Of a DNA stretch of 9,305 nucleotides, positions 6,002 through 9,305 are shown piece by piece. Origin of the DNA: an uncultured Bacteroidales bacterium (lineage in GTDB: Bacteria; Bacteroidota; Bacteroidia; Bacteroidales; Paludibacteraceae); NCBI GenBank assembly GCA_937915765.1, contig CALGHE010000107.1:1-9305 (forward strand), given 5' to 3'. Every line of letters begins with the position of its first letter. Position 1 is the stretch's first letter. Below the pieces are notes generated by a model. The model worked only from the letters and a program-made list of their open reading frames with translations, ran no database searches and was not told where the DNA came from. The translations under genes were made by a program, and so were the position numbers.

Positions 6002-8491
6002 ATGGAAAATATAGATTCACAGATGACGCTGCTTTCGTCGCTTAAAAACGGCGAGTACGGCATCATCACAAAGGTAAAAGGTTACGGCGCTTTCCGTAAG
6101 AGAATCTCTGAAATGGGGTTTGTGACCGGCTCTAAAGTGACGGTCATTAAGAAAGCTCCGCTGCAGGACCCCGTTGAGTACGAGGTGATGGGATATCGAG
6201 TTTCGCTCCGGAAGAGAGAGGCGGATTTAATTGAGGTGGCGACCGAAAAAGAGGCGGAAAATATGCAGAAGATGCCGTTCGGCGGAACTTTTGAAGAGAC
6301 TGTCAAACGTATTGCGACGGAGAAAGGCAAGGTCATAAATGTGGCGCTTGTAGGCAATCCTAACTGCGGCAAAACGTCCATGTTCAACCATACTACAGGG
6401 CAGCACGAGCACGTCGGGAATTACAGCGGGGTGACGGTTGACCTGAAAACGTCGAGCGTCACGAGGGGCGAGTATAAGATTAACGTTACGGACTTGCCCG
6501 GAACGTACTCTATTTCTGAGTATTCGCCGGAAGAGCGCTACGTAAGAAAACATCTTACTACGGAGATGCCGGACATCGTTATTAATGTGGTGGACGCTTC
6601 CAATCTGGAACGAAATCTCTTCCTTACAACGCAGCTTATCGATATGGACATCAAAGTTGTGATGGCTCTGAATATGTATGACGAACTGGAGAAGAAGGGC
6701 GACAAGTTTGACTACAAGACGCTCGGAAAAATGATTGGCATCCCTATTGTGCCTACGGTGGCGTCGAAGGGCAAGGGACTTGACGATTTGCTGGATAAAG
6801 TTATTGAACTTTATGAAGACAAGAGCGAGGAGTATCGGCATATCCATATCAATTACGGACATTCGCTTAACGAGGCTATTTCGTGTATAAAGAAGGAAAT
6901 ATCTAAGAACCATGCTTTTACGGATATGTTCCATTCGAGGTATGTCGCGATAAAGCTTCTGGAGAACGAGCAGACTTTTGTTGCCGACTTGAAGAGGGTC
7001 TCTGAGTGCGATGATATTCTGAACGTGGCTAATGAACAGATAAAGAAGATAGAGGATGAGTTTGACGAAAAGTCATCGGCGGTGCTGACCGATGCGAAAT
7101 ACGCCTTTGTGCGCGGGGCTTTGCAGGAGACATATCAGAAGCAAGAAGATGAGGCCAAAAATATTCTGAACTATGCTGCTGATGTGATTTTGACGCACAA
7201 GTGGTTCGGCTTCCCTTTCTTTTTGTTCTTTATGTGGCTGATGTTTCAGCTGACGTTTACGGTGGGCGGTGTGCCTATGGAGTGGATAGACGCCGGTGTG
7301 GGCGCGCTGAGCGATTTTGTGCGGTCTAGCATGGACGACGGTCCGCTGAGGAGCCTGCTTGTCGATGGTATTATTGGCGGTGTTGGCGGTGTGATAATAT
7401 TTTTGCCTAATATACTTATCCTCTTTTTATGTATCTCTCTTATGGAGGATACCGGATATATGGCAAGAGCCGCGTTTATCATGGACAGACTGATGCACGC
7501 AATCGGTCTGCACGGCAAGTCGTTCATCCCCTTGCTGATGGGATTTGGATGCAATGTGCCGGCGATAATGGCTACAAGAACACTGGATAATCGGAAGGAC
7601 AGGATTATTACAATTATGATTCTGCCGTTTATGTCGTGCAGCGCCAGACTGCCGGTGTTTGTGCTGCTGATATCTGCGTTTTTTGCAGATAATCAGGGGC
7701 TTGTGCTGCTGTCTGTATATGCTGTGGGCGTGCTTGTCGCTATTCTGACGGCCGTCTTGTTCAGACGTCTCTTCTTTAAAGAGGACGAGGTGCCTTTCGT
7801 GATGGAACTGCCGCCGTACAGAATGCCTACAATGCGCAACACGTTGAGGCACATGTGGGACAAGAGTGTTCAGTATCTGTCTAAAATGGGTACAGTTATT
7901 CTGACTGCTTCAATACTGATCTGGGCTTTGGGGTATTTCCCGCAAGATGTTGATTACTCGAAGGATTATGAAGCGGAACTGCAAAAAGTGGAGAATAACA
8001 GTTCCTTGACCGATGAGCAGCGCGAGGAGCTGACGGCTCAGATTAAGGTGGAGCAGGAGTCTGAACATACAGAGAAATCTTACATCGGACAGCTGGGGCA
8101 CGCTATAGAGCCGGTCATCGAGCCGCTTGGGTATGACTGGAAAATTGGCGTCAGCATCATAACGGGCTTGGCGGCGAAGGAGATTGTTGTTGGCTCCATG
8201 GGTGTGCTTTATCAGTCGGACTTGGAGGCTGACGAAAACTCGGCTAATCTGCAAGAAAAACTGAAGACGCAGAAATTCACGTCTGGTGACAAAGTGGGGC
8301 AGCTTGTGTTCACCCCGGTTGTGGCATATTCGTTTATGATCTTTGTGCTGCTTTATTTCCCATGTTTCGCTGCTCTTGCGGCCATAAGGCGCGAGGCAGG
8401 GACGAAATGGGCTGCTCTCTCGGCTGTATATACAACAGGCGTGGCCTGGATCGTGGCGTTTGTTGTGACGCAGGTTGGGTCGCTGCTTTGA
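6002..8491 (+). CDS. feoB: FeoA-FeoB fusion, ferrous iron transporter
   Basis: This inner-membrane protein imports Fe2+. Residues 8-79 are an SH3-like FeoA domain (LKNGEYGIITKV, FRKRISEMGFVTG, APLQDPVEYEVMGYRVSLR), fused through a linker to FeoB. The cytosolic G domain has G1 GNPNCGKT at 118-125, G2 Thr145 in NYSGVTVD, G3 DLPG at 164-167 and G4 NMYD at 224-227, then the helical GDI-like region to about 385. The membrane part (about 398-829) carries two Gate regions (GGVGGVIIFLPNIL at 459-472; TGLAAKEIVVGSMGVL at 721-736), plus MEDTGYMARAAF, GCNVPAIMATR, MSCSARLPV and YFPCFAALAAIRRE. A hydrophilic insertion of about 45 residues (651-695, rich in Glu, Lys and Gln) separates membrane segments. 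All nucleotide motifs are intact and length fits Bacteroidota FeoAB fusions. ATG 6002 is preferred to the adjoining TTG 5999; ATG 6023 would fit the FeoA start equally well. It is second in the porin-Feo operon. Confidence 0.96.
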   Translation: MENIDSQMTLLSSLKNGEYGIITKVKGYGAFRKRISEMGFVTGSKVTVIKKAPLQDPVEYEVMGYRVSLRKREADLIEVATEKEAENMQKMPFGGTFEETVKRIATEKGKVINVALVGNPNCGKTSMFNHTTGQHEHVGNYSGVTVDLKTSSVTRGEYKINVTDLPGTYSISEYSPEERYVRKHLTTEMPDIVINVVDASNLERNLFLTTQLIDMDIKVVMALNMYDELEKKGDKFDYKTLGKMIGIPIVPTVASKGKGLDDLLDKVIELYEDKSEEYRHIHINYGHSLNEAISCIKKEISKNHAFTDMFHSRYVAIKLLENEQTFVADLKRVSECDDILNVANEQIKKIEDEFDEKSSAVLTDAKYAFVRGALQETYQKQEDEAKNILNYAADVILTHKWFGFPFFLFFMWLMFQLTFTVGGVPMEWIDAGVGALSDFVRSSMDDGPLRSLLVDGIIGGVGGVIIFLPNILILFLCISLMEDTGYMARAAFIMDRLMHAIGLHGKSFIPLLMGFGCNVPAIMATRTLDNRKDRIITIMILPFMSCSARLPVFVLLISAFFADNQGLVLLSVYAVGVLVAILTAVLFRRLFFKEDEVPFVMELPPYRMPTMRNTLRHMWDKSVQYLSKMGTVILTASILIWALGYFPQDVDYSKDYEAELQKVENNSSLTDEQREELTAQIKVEQESEHTEKSYIGQLGHAIEPVIEPLGYDWKIGVSIITGLAAKEIVVGSMGVLYQSDLEADENSANLQEKLKTQKFTSGDKVGQLVFTPVVAYSFMIFVLLYFPCFAALAAIRREAGTKWAALSAVYTTGVAWIVAFVVTQVGSLL

Positions 8492-8529
8492 TGGCCCTTT
8501 TATGTGTGTTTATTTAATGTGAAAAAAGT

Positions 8530-8712
8530 ATGTCTATGAGTGCAGATGTTCAGACTTTGATAATGTGGGTTATTCTGCTTGCGGCTGTGGCGGCTACTGT
8601 TTATTATGTTTTGAAACGAATCAGAGGCGGGGGAAAAAATAGTTGCGACTGCGGATGTTGCAGCGGATGCCCGGCAAAGAGAGAGTGCGGAGACGCAAAG
8701 AAAAGGTCTTGA
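8530..8712 (+). CDS. FeoB-associated Cys-rich membrane protein
   Basis: This 60-residue protein has one N-terminal membrane helix (about residues 8-28, TLIMWVILLAAVAATVYYVL), then a basic KRIRGGGK stretch and a cysteine cluster at 39, 41, 43, 44, 47 and 53 (CDCGCCSGCP, then REC). This matches the FeoB-associated Cys-rich family (PF12669), which is regularly encoded just after feoB in Bacteroidota and Firmicutes. Its exact role is not established; an FeoC-like role or iron or Fe-S binding near the FeoB exit is suggested by the cysteines and position. It starts 38 bases after feoB and ends the operon. ATG 8530 is taken as start; ATG 8536 would remove two residues without touching the helix. Basic residues after the helix predict the cysteine tail in the cytosol. 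Confidence 0.9.
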   Translation: MSMSADVQTLIMWVILLAAVAATVYYVLKRIRGGGKNSCDCGCCSGCPAKRECGDAKKRS

Positions 8713-8774
8713 TTGTAAAGATGATTTCTGTGTATTGTGTAAAGAAGCTCTCGTGAAATGTTTTGGTGGTTAGA

Positions 8775-8802
8775 TTGCGATGGACAAACACAGACATCGT
8801 AA
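8775..8802 (+). other. 8-bp hairpin in the 3' untranslated region of the Feo operon
   Basis: TTGCGATG (8775-8782) pairs with CATCGTAA (8795-8802), seven Watson-Crick pairs and one G-U, around a 12-base loop. It is not followed by T, so it is not a terminator. It may protect the mRNA 3' end or be chance. Confidence 0.4.
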
Positions 8803-8813
8803 CGGACGTATGT

Positions 8814-8854
8814 GCGTTGCATGCTGCATCTGAGGTGTAGTGTGCAACGTTTTT
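8814..8854 (+). terminator. Long-hairpin intrinsic terminator closing the Feo operon
   Basis: CGTTGCA (8815-8821) pairs exactly with TGCAACG (8843-8849). The pairing continues inward without a break through 8830/8834, with U-G or G-U wobbles at 8822/8842, 8823/8841, 8826/8838 and 8829/8835, to a three-base loop TGA. This gives 16 consecutive pairs in the + strand RNA, followed by TTTTT at 8850-8854. The wobbles would be A-C mismatches in the opposite transcript, so the structure is specific for rightward RNA. Confidence 0.8.
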
Positions 8855-9068
8855 AATGTGGGTTCTGTTAATTCATTTCGCGTAATTTTTGAATTTATTT
8901 TGAGCAGATTGCTGAGCGAAAGAGGCTAATTATGCGATGTATATTTGGGCATTGTGACTGAGTGGATATAAGCTAGATAAGGACAATGAATTCAAAAGCA
9001 TCTGAAAAGGAATTTGTAATCCCCGAATATAAAATCGTAATTTATAGAAGTTACCTTAATAAAAATAT

Positions 9069-9076
9069 TATCTTTG
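9069..9076 (+). promoter_or_regulatory. -7 box for the AAA-ATPase-like gene
   Basis: TATCTTTG fits TAnnTTTG and lies 24 bases before the ATG at 9101, a spacing like that at the other two promoters. No TTG is seen about 20 bases upstream (9046-9048), so the -33 element is weak or degenerate. Confidence 0.5.
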
Positions 9077-9100
9077 TAAAAACTTTAAAAAGCAGAAATT

Positions 9101-9305
9101 ATGGGCCTATATCTGAATCCGAACGCGGATGCGTTCATGCAGAATAGAAATAAAAAGATATATGTGGACAAATCACAGATAATCTATGAACTTAATGATT
9201 TGATAGATTCTGATGATAATTTTGTCTGCCTCTCCCGTCCTCGCCGTTTCGGAAAGAGCATGGCGGGCAACATGATTTCTGCCTACTACTCAAAGGGCTG
9301 CGACA
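9101..9305 (+). CDS. AAA-ATPase-like / PD-(D/E)XK nuclease-type protein, N-terminal 68 residues (3' partial)
   Basis: The frame opens with MGLYLNPNADAF, then KKIYVDKSQIIYELNDLI at 18-35 and SRPRRFGKSM at 45-54, which contains a P-loop-like RRFGKS. This is the N-terminal signature of the AAA-ATPase_like family (PF09820), whose members in Bacteroidales usually run to about 500-570 residues with a C-terminal PD-(D/E)XK nuclease-like domain (PDDEXK_9, PF08011). Only the ATPase start is inside the window, so neither domain completeness nor integrity can be judged. These proteins occur in many copies per Bacteroidales genome and their function is unknown. The ATG at 9101 follows an A-rich leader and a -7 box. 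It is not part of the Feo operon because a strong terminator and over 200 bases intervene. Confidence 0.88.
   Translation, partial: MGLYLNPNADAFMQNRNKKIYVDKSQIIYELNDLIDSDDNFVCLSRPRRFGKSMAGNMISAYYSKGCD

Larger units (their letters stand above)
8713..9100 (+). other. Non-coding spacer between the Feo operon and the AAA-ATPase gene
   Basis: These 388 bases hold the 3' leader-like tail of the Feo operon with two hairpins (8775-8802 and 8814-8850), then an A/T-rich stretch ending in the promoter of the next gene. The only open frame of note is a 53-codon one from 8986 that runs into the next gene and is probably not translated. I found no tRNA, repeat or mobile-element end here. TATATTTG at 8940-8947 also fits the -7 consensus but has no TTG at the right distance. 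Confidence 0.6.

Noticed and set aside
6227..6934. 235-codon open frame on the - strand opposite feoAB
   Set aside because: Antisense shadow of conserved G-domain coding sequence, with no recognisable motifs.
8986..9147. 53-codon + strand ORF (ATG preceded by AAGGA) overlapping the start of the AAA-ATPase-like gene
   Set aside because: It spans the -7 box at 9069 and overlaps a recognised family gene in another frame. The product resembles nothing I know, and its composition looks like A/T-rich spacer read by chance.

Overview
The window looks like chromosomal DNA from a member of the order Bacteroidales (Bacteroidota); I cannot fix the family. Three signs point there. Recognised promoters carry the Bacteroidota -7 box TAnnTTTG instead of an E. 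coli -10. Start codons follow A/T-rich leaders with no clear Shine-Dalgarno. The gene order sigma-54 activator / LptE-type lipoprotein / TPR-like protein / SecG is, from memory, typical of Bacteroides relatives. All recognised genes lie on the + strand.

Region 1 (1-264) is the 3' end of a tetrapyrrole-methylase/RsmI-like SAM-dependent methyltransferase. Region 2 (about 265-3243) is a compact envelope-biogenesis cluster. It starts from a promoter whose -7 box lies in a perfect inverted repeat and encodes a sigma-54 AAA+ activator with no N-terminal sensor domain, an LptE-like lipoprotein, a TPR-like cytosolic protein of unknown role and SecG. Gaps between these genes are 11-16 bases and a clear intrinsic terminator closes the unit. 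Region 3 (3265-4617) is a complete NorM-type MATE efflux pump.

Region 4 (4753-8854) is a probable ferrous-iron uptake operon. It has a good Bacteroidota promoter, an OprB-family outer-membrane porin, a fused FeoA-FeoB transporter, a small FeoB-associated Cys-rich membrane protein and a long hairpin terminator. Together these could carry Fe2+ from outside the cell, through the outer membrane and then the inner membrane. The porin's role in iron entry is inferred from gene order only.

Region 5 (8855-9305) is a non-coding stretch, then the first 68 codons of an AAA-ATPase-like/PD-(D/E)XK-type protein with its own -7 box, cut by the window edge. I see no tRNA, rRNA, CRISPR array, insertion sequence or integrase. 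I do not see a clearly new system. The most interesting points are the porin-Feo pairing, the palindromic promoter of the sigma-54 regulator, and a TACTTTTGC-N8-TAACAA arrangement shared by the two main promoters.
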